From Ariolimax columbianus (lineage: Eukaryota; Mollusca; Gastropoda; Stylommatophora; Arionidae), in the NCBI GenBank assembly GCA_036924085.1, contig JAVGWX010000007.1, positions 75,888,448 to 75,952,447 of the forward strand: DNA of 64,000 bases. Reading direction: 5' to 3'. Of this stretch, positions 35,224 through 45,855 are shown piece by piece. How positions within the stretch are numbered: the first letter of the stretch is position 1; the number at the start of each line of letters is the position of its first letter. The notes beneath the pieces are model-generated. The model did not search any database, had not been told where the DNA came from, and saw only the letters and a list, made by a program, of their open reading frames with translations. The translations under genes and the position numbers were made by a program.

Positions 35224-36944
35224 GTATGTCGTAGATAGTGGTTTGCATTGTCATCATCACTCATTCTTGTCGCTTATTGTATGTCGTAGATAGTGGTTTG
35301 CATTGTCATCATCACACAATCTTGTCGCTTATTGTATGTCGTAGATAGTGGTTTGCATTGTCATCATCACTCATTCTTGTCGCTTATTGTATCTCGTAAA
35401 TAGTGGTTTGCATTGTCATCATCACTCAATCTTGTCGCTTATTGTATGTCGTAGATAGTGGTTTGCATTGTCATCATCACTCAATCTTGTCGCTTTTTGT
35501 ATGTCGTAGATAGTGGTTTGCATTGTCATCATCACTCATTCTTGTCGCTTATTGTATCTCGTAAATAGTGGTTTGCATTGTCATCATCACTCAATCTTGT
35601 CGCTTATTGTATGTCGTAGATAGTGGTTTGCATTGTCATCATCACTCAATCTTGTCGCGTATTGTATGTCGTAGATAGTGGTTTGCATTGTCATCATCAC
35701 TCATTCTTGTCGCTTATTGTATCTTGTAGATAGTGGTTTGCATTGTCATCATCACTCATTCTTGTCGCTTATTGTATGTCGTAGATAGTGGTTTGCATTG
35801 TCATCATCACTCATTCTTGTCGCTTATTGTATGTCGTAGATAGTGGTTTGCATTGTCCTCATCACTCATTCTTGTCGCTTATTGTATCTCGCAAATAGTG
35901 GTTTGCATTGTCATCATCACTCATTCTTGTCGCTTATTGTATCTCGTAAATAGTGGTTTGCATTGTCATCATCACTCAATCTTGTCGCTTATTGTATGTC
36001 GTAGATAGTGGTTTGCATTGTCATCATCACTCAATCTTGTCGCTTTTTGTATGTCGTAGATAGTGGTTTGCATTGTCATCATCACTCATTCTTGTCGCTT
36101 ATTGTATCTCGTAAATAGTGGTTTGCATTGTCATTATCACTCAATCTTGTCGCTTATTGTATGTCGTAGATAGTGGTTTGCATTGTCATCATCACTCAAT
36201 CTTGTCGCGTATTGTATGTCGTAGATAGTGGTTTGCATTGTCATCATCACTCAATCTTGTCGCTTATTGTATGTCGTAGATAGTGGTTTGCATTGTCATC
36301 ATCACTCATTCTTGTCGCTTATTGTATCTTGTAGATAGTGGTTTGCATTGTCATCATCACTCATTCTTGTCGCTTATTGTATGTCGTAGATAGTGGTTTG
36401 CATTGTCATCATCACTCATTCTTGTCGCTTATTGTATGTCGTAGATAGTGGTTTGCATTGTCCTCATCACTCATTCTTGTCGCTTATTGTATCTCGCAAA
36501 TAGTGGTTTGCATTGTCATCATCACTCAATCTTGTCGCTTATTGTATGTCGTAGATAGTGGTTTGCATTGTCATCATCACTCATTCTTGTCGCTTATTGT
36601 ATGTCGTAGATAGTGGTTTGCATTGTCATCATCACTCAATCTTGTCGCTTATTGTATGTCGTAGATAGTGGTTTGCATTGTCATCATCACTCAATCTTGT
36701 CGCTTATTGTATGTCGTAGATAGAGGTTTGCATTGTCATCATCACTCATTCTTGTCGCTTATTGTATGTCGTAGATAGTGGTTTGCATTGTCATCATCAC
36801 TCAATCGTGTCGCTTATTGTATGTCGTAGATAGAGGTTTGCATTGTAATTTATCAATCATTTATATTTTGAAATTTTTTTATAAAGAAAATATGTTTAAA
36901 ATGTATATTTGGTGGTACCCGAGAGAATAGTAGTACCGTAGCCA

Positions 36945-37070
36945 TTTTCGGTCTTGACTAACTAGAGTAGCCACTTTAGTCATGACTGACTATTCTAGCC
37001 CCTTTCAGTCATGCATGACAATAGTAGTCTCTTTCGGTCTTGACTGACTATAGTAGCCCGTTCTGAACAG
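36945..37070 (-). repeat. Tandem copies of an RTE-like LINE tail
   Basis: TAGTCATGACTGACTATTCT, AGCCCCTTTCAGTCATG and TCTTGACTGACTATAGTAG repeat about three to four times. The reverse complement matches the tail of the LINE at 60885-60915 (CAGTCATGACTGAAAGGGGC). Confidence 0.65.
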
Positions 37071-37194
37071 ACACGGCTGTAACGCGAGAAGTCTGTGAGG
37101 GAGGTGGGTGGTGAGGCGGGGGATGGGGGGGGGGTGTTGATAGGCGGGAAAATGTGTGTGCCTAGGAGCCCCTGATACATTCGGCTCCGGCACC

Positions 37195-37335
37195 ACTCGT
37201 CGGGGGAGAGTGGGGTCGGGAGGTGGTGTGGTCGGGAGGTGGTGTGGTCGGGAGGTGGTGTGGTCGGGAGGTGGTGTGGCCGGGAGGTGGTTTGGTCGGG
37301 AAGTGGTGTGGTCGGGAGGTGGTGTGGCGGGAACC
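37195..37335 (+). repeat. 16-bp GC-rich minisatellite
   Basis: GGTGGTGTGGTCGGGA repeats about eight times with few changes. It is G-rich on the plus strand, so G-quadruplex formation is conceivable. Confidence 0.92.
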
Positions 37336-38080
37336 ACTTATCTCATTTCTCGGACATTGCCACCAGGAGGTGGTGGAAGGGCAGGGGGGGGGGGAATCCT
37401 AAATTACTTGTATCTATTCATAGATGCTAGTTTAAGCGCAGTACGAGAATGTTGATAAGCTATGACTGGCTAAGCAATTTCATTAAAAGTTTATGCAACC
37501 AGTTGAGTAAAAGTTGTTTTGTTGTTTGAACTAAATCTTCCCCCGAAACATTAAATCTATATAGAGAGCTACAATAATTGGTTGCACAAAAGTTGTATTA
37601 CGTGAACTAAATTGTTTTCAACGATTGGAAAAAGGAGTTAACTTTCAAATCGTTGCAAATGATTCCTTAGGGAAACAAACAAGATATAAATCAACAGTTT
37701 CAAAATATGAAACAGGTCTTAAAGGAGGCAGCAGACATTACATGCGAAAGTACAAAGCAGAAACAAGAGAACATAGGTAACAACTGAAATGGTAAACAAA
37801 ATGGAGGAAAGACGCAGATGAAAGAATATTAATACAGAGCATGGCATTGCTACGAATGAGTGCATCAAGAATGAATTAGATCGAGAGTGTAAGATGGCAC
37901 GGGAAAATGTGAAATAGAGCGATGCGAAAAAATTAAAGATCTGCAAAAAACAGGAAAATTCCAACGTCCATTAGAACGTAAAACAAAAATTTTGCCAAAA
38001 CGAAGACGTATATTCACAAATGACTAATGATAAGCATGGGAAAACCAATAATATCCCAGACAAAAAAAAACCAGAATTGG
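37336..38080. other. No gene recognised
   Basis: Unassigned sequence; the right part may be the decayed start of the LINE that follows. Confidence 0.4.
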
Positions 38081-39330
38081 AGAGAAACGTCTAAGGAACT
38101 TTACGAGGATCGGGTTCGTATCAGGCCAACACACTCTTAAATGACATGCCTTTGATAGAAAAGAGAGAACATGTAACTATAGAAGAGCTTTGAAAAGCAC
38201 ATAACTCACTCTCAAAGAACAAAGCGCAAGGTATAGATGCGATACTGATCGATTTTCCCACAACAGCGGTAGTGACTTAATAAAATTAACTATCTAAGCA
38301 CGTGAATGATATTTACAAAAAATGGAATATGGCTAAAAGAGCACACGGCATCATATTTCTATTACCAAAAAAATGGAATGCAATATAATGAGGCCAATTC
38401 AAAACAATAAACGATATTGACTACGAGAAAACCTTTGATCTAGTCCCCTGGTACAAACTGTGTCATATGTTACAACAAATAGCTATCATTGGATTAATCC
38501 AGATATGACATGAAAATTTGGAGGCAATTATTTCAATCATAGGACTAACAGATACAGTTTCAATAAAAGGAGGTCTCTATAACGCATAAGCTCAAATGAT
38601 GAGGGAAAAAGTTCTTGGGAGCTGTATTAGTGGTATCAAAGTTAATGGTACGAAATGACATGCCATCACATCTGCCGATGATCAACCCATAATGGTAGTA
38701 TCAGCAGAAACCTTAAAAAGGAGGATTTAAAATATTAACAGCACAGCCAAAACGTTTGCATGACAACAAACATGTTGAAGACAAAGACTTTTGTTACATC
38801 CAAGCAGCATAGGCAAATAAATAAAAGCAGCAAAGGAGAAATGATACAACAAGTAAAGTTTACATATTTAGGGCAAACCTTCACAGAAGATTTCCACAAT
38901 TAGACTTTTTAGATGAAGATTGCATTAGCAAAAATGGGCTTCAGAGAAAAACATAAAATGCTAACCTCAACGAATGTCGGAATAGAACTAAGGAAAGCAA
39001 TAGTCAATGCTTACAAAGACCAATTGTTCTATATGTGGCTGAAATGTGGATTCTAGGAACGAAAGATAAAAAAGCTTGGAAGCGTTTCAAATAAGATTCT
39101 ACAGTAGAATGGAACGAGCCAGTTGTGCAGATAGAAGATGTAATCACAATTTTCTGAATGATGTAGGCAGGCACACACTGACATATATTGAAAATAATAC
39201 AAAAACAACTAAGTTGGCTGTAACACAATATGCGACATAAAGGTATATTATGGAAGAGACTAAAAGGTAAAATTCAAGCGAAAATGGGAAGGGGCGCCCA
39301 AGACAAACCTTCCACCCTGTAATGAAACAC
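38081..39330 (+). pseudogene. Heavily decayed RTE/endonuclease-RT LINE
   Basis: Fragments across frames: EELKAHNSLSKNKAQGIDAI-like (38180-38240), NDIDYEKTFDLVPWYKLCHM (38410-38470, first catalytic Asp region), TSADDQPIMVVSAETLKR (ADD motif, 38670-38720). Then IRFYSRMERASCADR (39090-39135) and GKGRPRQTF (39290-39310). More than ten stops. Motif order matches LINE RTs of this group. Confidence 0.75.
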
Positions 39331-39699
39331 ATTCTTTGACTTCTGTCTGTGACATCTAAATATCGAAATGGGAGCTGGCTCAGACCAACGCGAGTTGCCG
39401 CAGGCGTCCCTTGTACAGGAGCACTGCAAACTTCAAAGGCACGATAATGAAGAAGAATGATGTCATGTATAGCCCAGACAGAGAAGAATGTAAGATAGGT
39501 CACCACAGATGAGACTATCATTCAAGAGGAACAATTCAACATGGTATATACTGACGGTAAAACTACAGTCAACTACCCTCGCCAGGAAACGTAGAGCGGT
39601 GCATCGGGAAAGCGGAATCTGGTAAGTGATAATACTCGGTGCAGTGAAAGTGTCGAATTTACAGATGGATCTGTATTGCGTAGTGAAACATGTGGTTGG
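39331..39699. other. No gene recognised
   Basis: Possible remnant of the upstream LINE end; nothing firm. Confidence 0.35.
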
Positions 39700-40400
39700 G
39701 CGTCTCCGCTAGCGTGAGTGACCAAGTTGGAGCTTTTTCTGTCAGGGTGAGTTATTAGGTTGGGCCCTTCTCTGTCAGAGTGAGTTATTAGGTTGGACAC
39801 TTCTCGGTCAGAGTGAGTTATTAGGTTGTACCCTTCTCTGTCAGAGTGAGTTATTAGGTTGGACACTTCTCTGTCAGAGTGAGTTATTAGGTTGGACCCT
39901 TCTCTGTCAGAGTGAGTTATTAGGTTGGACACTTCTCTGTCAGAGTGAGTTATTAGGTTGGACACTTCTCTGTCAGAGTGAGTTATTAGGTTGGACACTT
40001 CTCTGTCAGAGTGAGTTATTAGGTTGGACCCTTTTCTGTCAGATTGAGTTATTAGGTTGGACACTTCTCTGTCAGAGTGAGTTATTAGGTTGGACACTTC
40101 TCTGTCAGAGTGAGAGTCTCTAGTTGGATGTGACCGTTCTCTGTCAGAGTGAGAGTATCTAGTTGGCTGTGGCCCTTCTCTGTCAGAGTGAGAGTATCTA
40201 GTTGGCTGTGGCCCTTCTCTGTCAGAGTGAGAGTATCTAGTTGGCTGTGACCGTTCTCTGTCAGAGTGAGAGTATCTAGAGTTGGCTGTGACCGTTCTCT
40301 GTCAGAGTGAGAGTATCTCGTTGGATGTGGTTCTTCTCTGTCAGAGTGAGAGTATCTAGAGTTGGCTGTGGCCGTTCTCTGTCAGAGTGATATATGCAGT
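39700..40400. repeat. 33-bp minisatellite grading into 39-bp variants
   Basis: GTCAGAGTGAGTTATTAGGT then TGGACACTTCTCT repeats about 12 times at 39740-40120. From about 40100 the unit becomes GTCAGAGTGAGAGTATCTAG plus TTGGCTGTGGCCCTTCTCT (about 39 bp). The 174-codon minus-strand ORF with SNLITHSDREV repeats is an artefact of the 33-bp period. Confidence 0.93.
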
Positions 40401-40439
40401 TCACGCTTCTCTGTTGGAGGGACAGATAAGGCTGGGGGT

Positions 40440-41215
40440 TTTCCGTTATTGAGAGAGATAAGGTTGGAGCTTCTACGTTAGTGTGAGACTTCTTCCTTTG
40501 TGTGAGAGATAAGGGTGAGACTTTTCCGATAGTGTGAGAGACAATGTTGGGGCTTCTCCGCTAGTGTGAGAGATAAGAATGAGACTTCTCCGTTAGTGTG
40601 AGATATAATGGTGTGACGTCTCCGTTACTGTGAGAGATAAGAGTGAGACTTCTCCGTTAGTGTGAGAGATAGGGGTGAGACTTCTCCGTTAGTGTGAGAG
40701 GTAAGGGTGAGACTTCTCAGTTAGTGTGTGAGGTAAGGGTGAGACTTCTCCGTTAGTGTGAGAGGTAAGGGTGAGACTTCTCAGTTAGTGTGTGAGGTAA
40801 GGGTGAAACTTCTCCGTTAGTGTGAGAGATGATGGTGAGACGTCTCCGTAAGTGTGAGTGATGATGGTGAGACTTCTCCGTTAGTGTGAGAGATAAGGAT
40901 GGGGCCTCTCAGTTAGTGTGTGAGGTAAGGGTGAGACTTCTCCGTTAGTGTGAGAGATAAGGATGGGGCCTCTCAGTTAGTGTGAGAGATAAGGGTGGGG
41001 CCTCTCAGTTAGTGTGTGAGGTAAGGGTGAGACTTCTCCGTTAGTGTGAGAGATAAGGATGGGGCCTCTCAGTTAGTGTGAGAGATAAGGGTGGGGCCTC
41101 TCAGTTAGTGTGAGAGATAAGGGTGAGGCCTATCAGTTAGTGTGAGAGATAATGTTGGTGTACCCCAGTAGCGTGAGAGATGAGATTGGGGTTTTTTCAG
41201 TAGAGTGAGAGATAA
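40440..41215. repeat. 32-bp minisatellite
   Basis: CCGTTAGTGTGAGAGATAAG followed by GGTGAGACTTCT repeats about 23 times. A variant CTCAGTTAGTGTGTGAGGTA alternates with it. It shares GTGAGAG...CTTCTC wording with the preceding array and may be related. Confidence 0.92.
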
Positions 41216-41239
41216 TGTTGGGGTGTATCATGGTATTTT

Positions 41240-41395
41240 TGAGTACCAGGTTAGCCTTCCCGCTTCGATCCCTTCTCCTTAGCCAGTCTGCCATGTTGCA
41301 GCCTGTTATCCAGGATAACCACGTGGAGGTGTAGATGGGTCTTGGCAGATCTGGGTCACTGGCCCTGACGCTAGCAACCAGCTGACAACTCATGC
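41240..41395 (-). mobile_element. Family B fragment
   Basis: Minus orientation: CGATCCCTTCTCCTTAGCCA, AGCCTGTTATCCAGGAT and CACTGGCCCTGACGCTAGCA match the 5' half of 23108-23470 in reverse. The GAA-tail half is missing. It abuts a family A fragment. Confidence 0.78.
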
Positions 41396-41605
41396 ACTGT
41401 AGAGATGTGGATCGATGTGATTCCCATAGTAGTGAGCATACCCCCAGATGATGCCAAGCATAGCCCAACTACCTGAAGGAACGCGGTTCACATTCATCAG
41501 CACGCTCGGAATGTGATGAAAGCTACTACAGTCCGTCAGTTAACGTCCCTGTAAGGGCGCACAAAAGAGTAAACTGTAAACTGACTCATTGTTGGTATTC
41601 AACAA
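41396..41605 (-). repeat. Family A fragment
   Basis: CCATAGTAGTGAGCATAC, GATGCCAAGCATAGCCCAAC and CACAAAAGAGTAAACTG match family A in reverse (compare 21735-21910), ending with TATTCAACAATAAAA. Confidence 0.72.
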
Positions 41606-41659
41606 TAAAAATTATCTCAATGTACATCAATTTGCTTTCCTTGTGTATGTTGTTGTTTT

Positions 41660-42380
41660 TTGTCGCTCAGGTCAGGTCATCCCGTAACCGGTTTTGTCGT
41701 TGGGGTACACATAAAGATATCCTCACAACACCACGCCACCCTTCTTTGTCAGTGACCGCTGCCTCTTCTCGTCGGAGATTGGTCCATTCGTTTATGTTGT
41801 CCTCCCACCTCTTTTTTGGGACGGCCTCTTCGTTGTCTGCCTTGCACCTTTCCGTGGAGGATCGTATTTGCAAGACCATTTGATCTTGATATGTGACCGT
41901 ACCAAGTGAGTTTCCTTCTTTTGACAGTTGCCAAGAGGTCTTCAAAAGGCCTTATTGCTGTTGTAATTCTATCTCATATTTCCTCATTTGTAATTCGATC
42001 TTTGTACGTGGCTGTTAAGAGTCTTCGAAAACATCTCATCTCCAAGGCATGTATCCTTCGCTGAAGGTCAGCTGTAACTGTCCATGTCTCACAATCATTG
42101 AGGAATATTGACAGGACCAGTGTACGCATTAATCTGATTTTCGTGCATAGTGCTAACCGTTTATCTTGCCAGATTTTTGTGCCGCGTAAGCGCCGCTATT
42201 GTCTGTGCTACTCTGGCCAACACCTCACATTTTGATCCTACATCACTGACAATCGACCCTAGATATTTAAAACGGTCTACCACTTCGAGTTCCTGACCAT
42301 TAACTTTTATCCTGCTGTTGAAGTCCTCGGCGTTGTTGCTCTTTAAATTTGTCCTTCCAGCGCTTATCTCCATATTTTGT
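41660..42380 (-). pseudogene. RTE-like LINE RT C-terminal fossil
   Basis: Minus-strand pieces: RIKVNGQELEVVDRFKYLGS followed by IVSDVGSK (42310-42230) is the conserved thumb. Then LTWYGHISRSNGLANTILHG and KVQGRQRRGRPKK (41920-41830), and WRGVVRISLCVPQRQNRL. Frameshifts separate them. Related to the fossils at 20480 and 51110. Confidence 0.82.
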
Positions 42381-42541
42381 AGCTATGCCCATCAATTTTG
42401 TTTCGTTTGTCTTGTGCCCAAAACATTTGTGTTCTGGTATCATGCACCTTGCAGTTTCTATTTCACGGCTCTACATGTACACATACATAAGGTACCGTGT
42501 CTGTACATGTTGTGATTAATGTTAGCTAGTTTCTCTGACAG

Positions 42542-42806
42542 GAGAGTTAGCTAAGGAGAGCTACGTTTCAGCTACAATCTGGTATTCTGATGAAGTACAG
42601 AGGTGTGTCCGGGAAATGAGCCAGGAATGCGTGTATGTAATTGAGTTACGACAATACAAATTTCTTCTAGCGACAGGAGAGTATTTGAGAAGGAATGAGG
42701 ATACCTTAAAAAACATAGACAGAAAAAGATTCGAGGAGTTGAGAAAGTTTGTTAATGAATACTCACTTAGAAAGTTCTTACTAGAGCATTGTTTCACGCG
42801 ACAAAG
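42542..42806 (+). CDS. Candidate orphan exon, unknown protein
   Basis: An acceptor-like TAGCTAGTTTCTCTGACAG ends at 42541 and a donor-like ACAAAG|GTACCT sits at 42806/42807. Between them one frame stays open for about 88 codons with ordinary protein composition: SATIWYSDEVQRCVREMSQE, YVIELRQYKFLLATGEYLRR and IDRKRFEELRKFVNEYSLRK. The charged pattern suggests helices. I do not recognise a family. It could be an exon of a host gene or part of an unrecognised transposon. A downstream ATG at 42616 would give a shorter ORF of 71 codons. Confidence 0.35.
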
Positions 42807-42834
42807 GTACCTAGTTCGACCCTCAACTTAAACG

Positions 42835-42900
42835 TAACGTCTTTATACTGGCTTATAAGACTCTACATAGTCTGTATACAACCAGTTTCTTGGAGGGTGG
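42835..42900 (-). mobile_element. CR1/L2-like LINE 3' tail fragment
   Basis: CAACTTAAACGTAACGTCTT, TATACTGGCTTATAAGACTC and GTCTGTATACAACCAG match the reverse complement of the 3' UTR and (TTAAG)n end seen at 26490-26560. Confidence 0.8.
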
Positions 42901-43054
42901 TTTTTACCAATGTGAGAGTCCATCTTAAAAGACTCAAACACTAGAGCTAAGTAGACCCACAGACAGTAAGGCGCCATCTACAGCTGCTCGTCCTGTCGAC
43001 TCAACTGTGACTATTACATCACTTACTCAAGTTACTGCTCATGGCGGACAGGCA

Positions 43055-43185
43055 GCGAGGTAGGGAACCGGCCAACTATACATGATAAACAAGCTGAGGG
43101 ATAGTTATAATGAAGTTTCTGACATTCCATCCCCAACAGTAGAATCTGTTGTTGGACTGTCTTTGCCTTCACTCTTTAACATCAA
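43055..43185 (+). mobile_element. SINE fragment (family E)
   Basis: CCGGCCAACTATACATGATA, AACAAGCTGAGGGATAG and AATGAAGTTTCTGACATTCC match the body of the SINE at 52910-53040. Confidence 0.65.
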
Positions 43186-43215
43186 TAATGGAAAGAGAAC
43201 GCCAGAATGTGTGTG

Positions 43216-43495
43216 TAAAAGAGAAAAGCGGGAAAGGGAGGGGGGGGGGAGAAAGAGAGAGAGAGAAATAAAGAGTTCAAAGCCGTTATAATAAGTGAGT
43301 GGAAAGGGAGGGAGAAAGAGAGAGAGAAAGAAAGAGTTCAAAGCCGTTATAATAAATAAGTGGAAAGGGAGGGAGAAAGAGAGAGAAAGAAAGAGTTCAA
43401 AGTCGTTTTAATAAGTAAGTGGAAAGGGAGGGAGAAAGAGAGAGAGAAAGAAAGAGTTCAAAGCCGTTATAATAAATAAGTGGAAAGAAAAACGA
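43216..43495 (+). repeat. About 61-bp purine-rich minisatellite
   Basis: GGAAAGGGAGGGAGAAAGAG then AGTTCAAAGCCGTTATAATA and AGTGAGTGG repeat four times. Confidence 0.9.
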
Positions 43496-43669
43496 GGCTA
43501 GAAATGGGAGAACGATTGTTTTAATGAACAGGGTAAGCTATATGTATGAGGACATAGAATCGTTGGCTATTTACTCGTTTGGTTATGTAGATAAGAAGAT
43601 AAAAACAGAAAGCAAATGAAGATAACAACAGTGGAGAGAACCGAATATGTGAGAGGAGACGATAACTGT

Positions 43670-44520
43670 GAGAGGAGATGATAAATGTGGGAGGAGATGA
43701 TAAATGTGGGAGGAGATGATAAATGTGGGAGGAGATGATAAATGTGGGAGGAGATGATAAATGTGGGAGGAGATGATAAATGTGGGAGGAGATGATAAAT
43801 GTGGGAGAAGATGATAAATGTGGGAGAAGATGATAAATGTGGGAGGAGATGATAAATGTGGGAGGAGACGATAAATGTGAGAGGAGATGATAAATGTGAG
43901 AGAAGATGATAAATGTGAGAGGAGATGATAAATGTGAGAGAAGATGATAAATGTGAGAGGAGATGATAGAGGAGATGATAAATGTGAGAGGAGATGATAA
44001 ATGTGAGAGGAGATGATAAATGCGAGAGAAGATGAGAAATGTGAGAGGAGATGAGAAATGTGAGAGGAGATGATAAATGTGAGAGGAGATGATAAATGCG
44101 AGAGAAGACAATAAATATGAGAGGAGATGATAAATGTGAGAGGAGATGATAAATGCGAGAGAAGATGAGAAATGTGAGAGGAGATGAGAAATGTGAGAGG
44201 AGATGATAAATGTGAGAGGAGATGATAAATGTGAGAGGAGATGATAAATGTGAGAGGAGATGATAAATGCGAGAGAAGACAATAAATATGAGAGGAGATG
44301 ATAAATGTGAGAGGAGATGAGAAATGTGAGAGGAGATGATAAATGCGAGAGAAGACAATAAATATGAGAGGAGATGATAAATGTGAGAGGAGATGATAAA
44401 TGTGAGAGGAGATGATAAATGTGAGAGGAGATGATAAATGTGAGAGGAGATGATAAATGCGAGAGAAGACAATAAATATGAGAGGAGATGATAAATGTGA
44501 GAGGAGATGATAAATGCGAG
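43670..44520. repeat. 19-bp purine-rich minisatellite, about 44 units
   Basis: GAGGAGATGATAAATGTGG/GA repeats every 19 bp. The left third has GTGGGAGG units and the right part GTGAGAGG. Sub-blocks with GCGAGAGAAGACAATAAATA recur near 44097, 44270, 44345 and 44458. Minus-strand ORFs of 301 and 416 codons (SSPLTFIISSHIYHLLS) arise because three units equal 19 codons. Confidence 0.95.
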
Positions 44521-44524
44521 ACCT

Positions 44525-45260
44525 TGAAAAGACCTTCAGAATAAAGTATCCTGTTTTTCAAACTAAACGAGTTATCACAAGCCAGTATCACATCTTCGTC
44601 ACTGTCAAAATGATTTCCTTTCAGCTGTTTTTTTTTAAGTTTTGAGAAAAGAAAAAAGTCTGATGGAGCTAAATCCTGAGAATATGGTGGGTGTGGAAGA
44701 ATTTCAATATTCAAATCGTCTGTTTGCAGCACAAGCCTCGCTTTATGGGAGGGCACGTTATGTTGAAGCAAAGGCAGAATTTGAGTGCGTGCTATCCCTC
44801 ATTTTCTGGTCACAGTCTTTCTTAGTTTGGTAAGGAGATCTGCATAATATTGCCCATTAACCGTGTTGCCATGAGGTAGGTAATCTTTCAATATGACACC
44901 TTTGACATCTCAAAAAAACAGTCAGCATCACTTTTCTTGCAGATTTCTGTGTTCTTGGCTTGACATGTGGTGGTGAGCTCGGGGTTTTCCACTGCATTCT
45001 GGAAATTTGGGATTCTGGGTCATAATGGGGAACCCAAGTCTCATCTACTGTCATAAAGATAGGCAACATGTTTTTTAAATGCTTGTGCCATTCAAAAACT
45101 TCTGATTTCTTCATTGTGGTATCACCATATGCTTTATTAAGCAATCTTTGTGTCTCTGAGGGTGAGTTCTCAAGCAAAACACAGAATTTGACATTTGCAC
45201 ATTGTTCAATCAAGGACGTATTCAACTCCGACGATGCAACAAGCCCAACACACAAACAAA
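44525..45260 (-). pseudogene. mariner transposase relic
   Basis: Mariner transposases excise and insert Tc1/mariner DNA elements using a D,D,D catalytic triad. Minus-strand order: IEQCANVKFCVLLENSPSET, NKAYGDTTMKKSEVFEWHK (helix-turn-helix region). An internal deletion then joins directly to TVDETWVPHYDPES (first catalytic Asp). Next are WKTPSSPPHVKPRTQKSARK, a frameshift around 44800, and LQHNVPSHKA, where the usual catalytic Asp of the HDNAxxH motif reads His. PHPPYSQDLAPSDFFLF holds the third Asp, followed by SDEDV. The C-terminus runs into the 19-bp array. Confidence 0.9.
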
Positions 45261-45434
45261 ATTCTGTTACTTCTGTTTGAGAGTATATGTGAAGGTCACG
45301 TCTGTAATGTCACATCGTCAAGGTCACTACCAACTTATAAATATATATTCTCCATAATATCATCTTTCATTCAAACACGAGTTGACTATTACTGGAACCT
45401 TTTGAAGCTATCTCGTATAATGAACAACAGAAAA

Positions 45435-45510
45435 GACAGTGAAATAACAGGCAGCCTGGGTTCGAACCACGGACCTCCAAGTGATGAAATTGCCTTACCA
45501 CAAGAGAAAG
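45435..45510 (-). mobile_element. tRNA-like sequence, probably a SINE head remnant
   Basis: Minus-strand TGTGGTAAGGCAA (A box-like) and GGTTCGAACCC (good B box, 45459-45469) are spaced about as in a tRNA. The T-stem has a mismatch and no acceptor stem pairs, so a functional tRNA is not supported. Confidence 0.5.
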
Positions 45511-45855
45511 ATGGATAAAGGTATTCAATTAGCCCGACACCTCAAAAGAAGTGTAACTATGGAATATATGCTGAGTTTGATTCAGACAAATTGATAGACT
45601 TCATTACTTCCAAACTTTCCTTTTGTCAAACATAGACCATACAGGTTTTAATGCTGGTGTCATAGGTAGACAAACAATTTACTGTGGTAGTTTTAAATTT
45701 TATTTGATGATAATACTGAAATAGAAGACTGAAAATAAGGATAATGAAGAAGTTTAAAGTGGGTCAAACATGTAGCCTTAAAGGACAGATTGGAGGTGTG
45801 TACTACCAACAAGCTACATGAGCCATTCAGCATACATATGGGGAACTGAGACGCT
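45511..45855. other. No gene recognised
   Basis: Unassigned sequence between the tRNA-like patch and family A. Confidence 0.4.

Larger units (their letters stand above)
32941..36846. repeat. 55-bp satellite, about 36 units, split by a LINE
   Basis: The unit includes TCATCATCACTCATTCTTGT, CGCTTATTGTATGTCGTAGA and TAGTGGTTTGCATTG. It runs 32941-33310 and resumes at 35224-36846. Common variants are ATCTCGTAAATAG for ATGTCGTAGATAG and TCAATCTTG for TCATTCTTG. Short ORFs in the left arm are by-products. Confidence 0.97.

Noticed and set aside
37156..37455. Glycine/valine-rich ORF
   Set aside because: It is a translation of the 16-bp GC-rich minisatellite.
39573..40097. 174-codon ORF with SNLITHSDREV repeats
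   Set aside because: It is a translation of the 33-bp minisatellite.
43521..44771. 416-codon ORF as a novel membrane-like protein
   Set aside because: It is a mariner C-terminal relic continuing into a 19-bp array. The hydrophobic repeats are satellite translation.
45435..45510. Functional tRNA gene on the minus strand
   Set aside because: A and B boxes are present but the acceptor stem does not pair and the T-stem has a mismatch. A SINE remnant is more likely.
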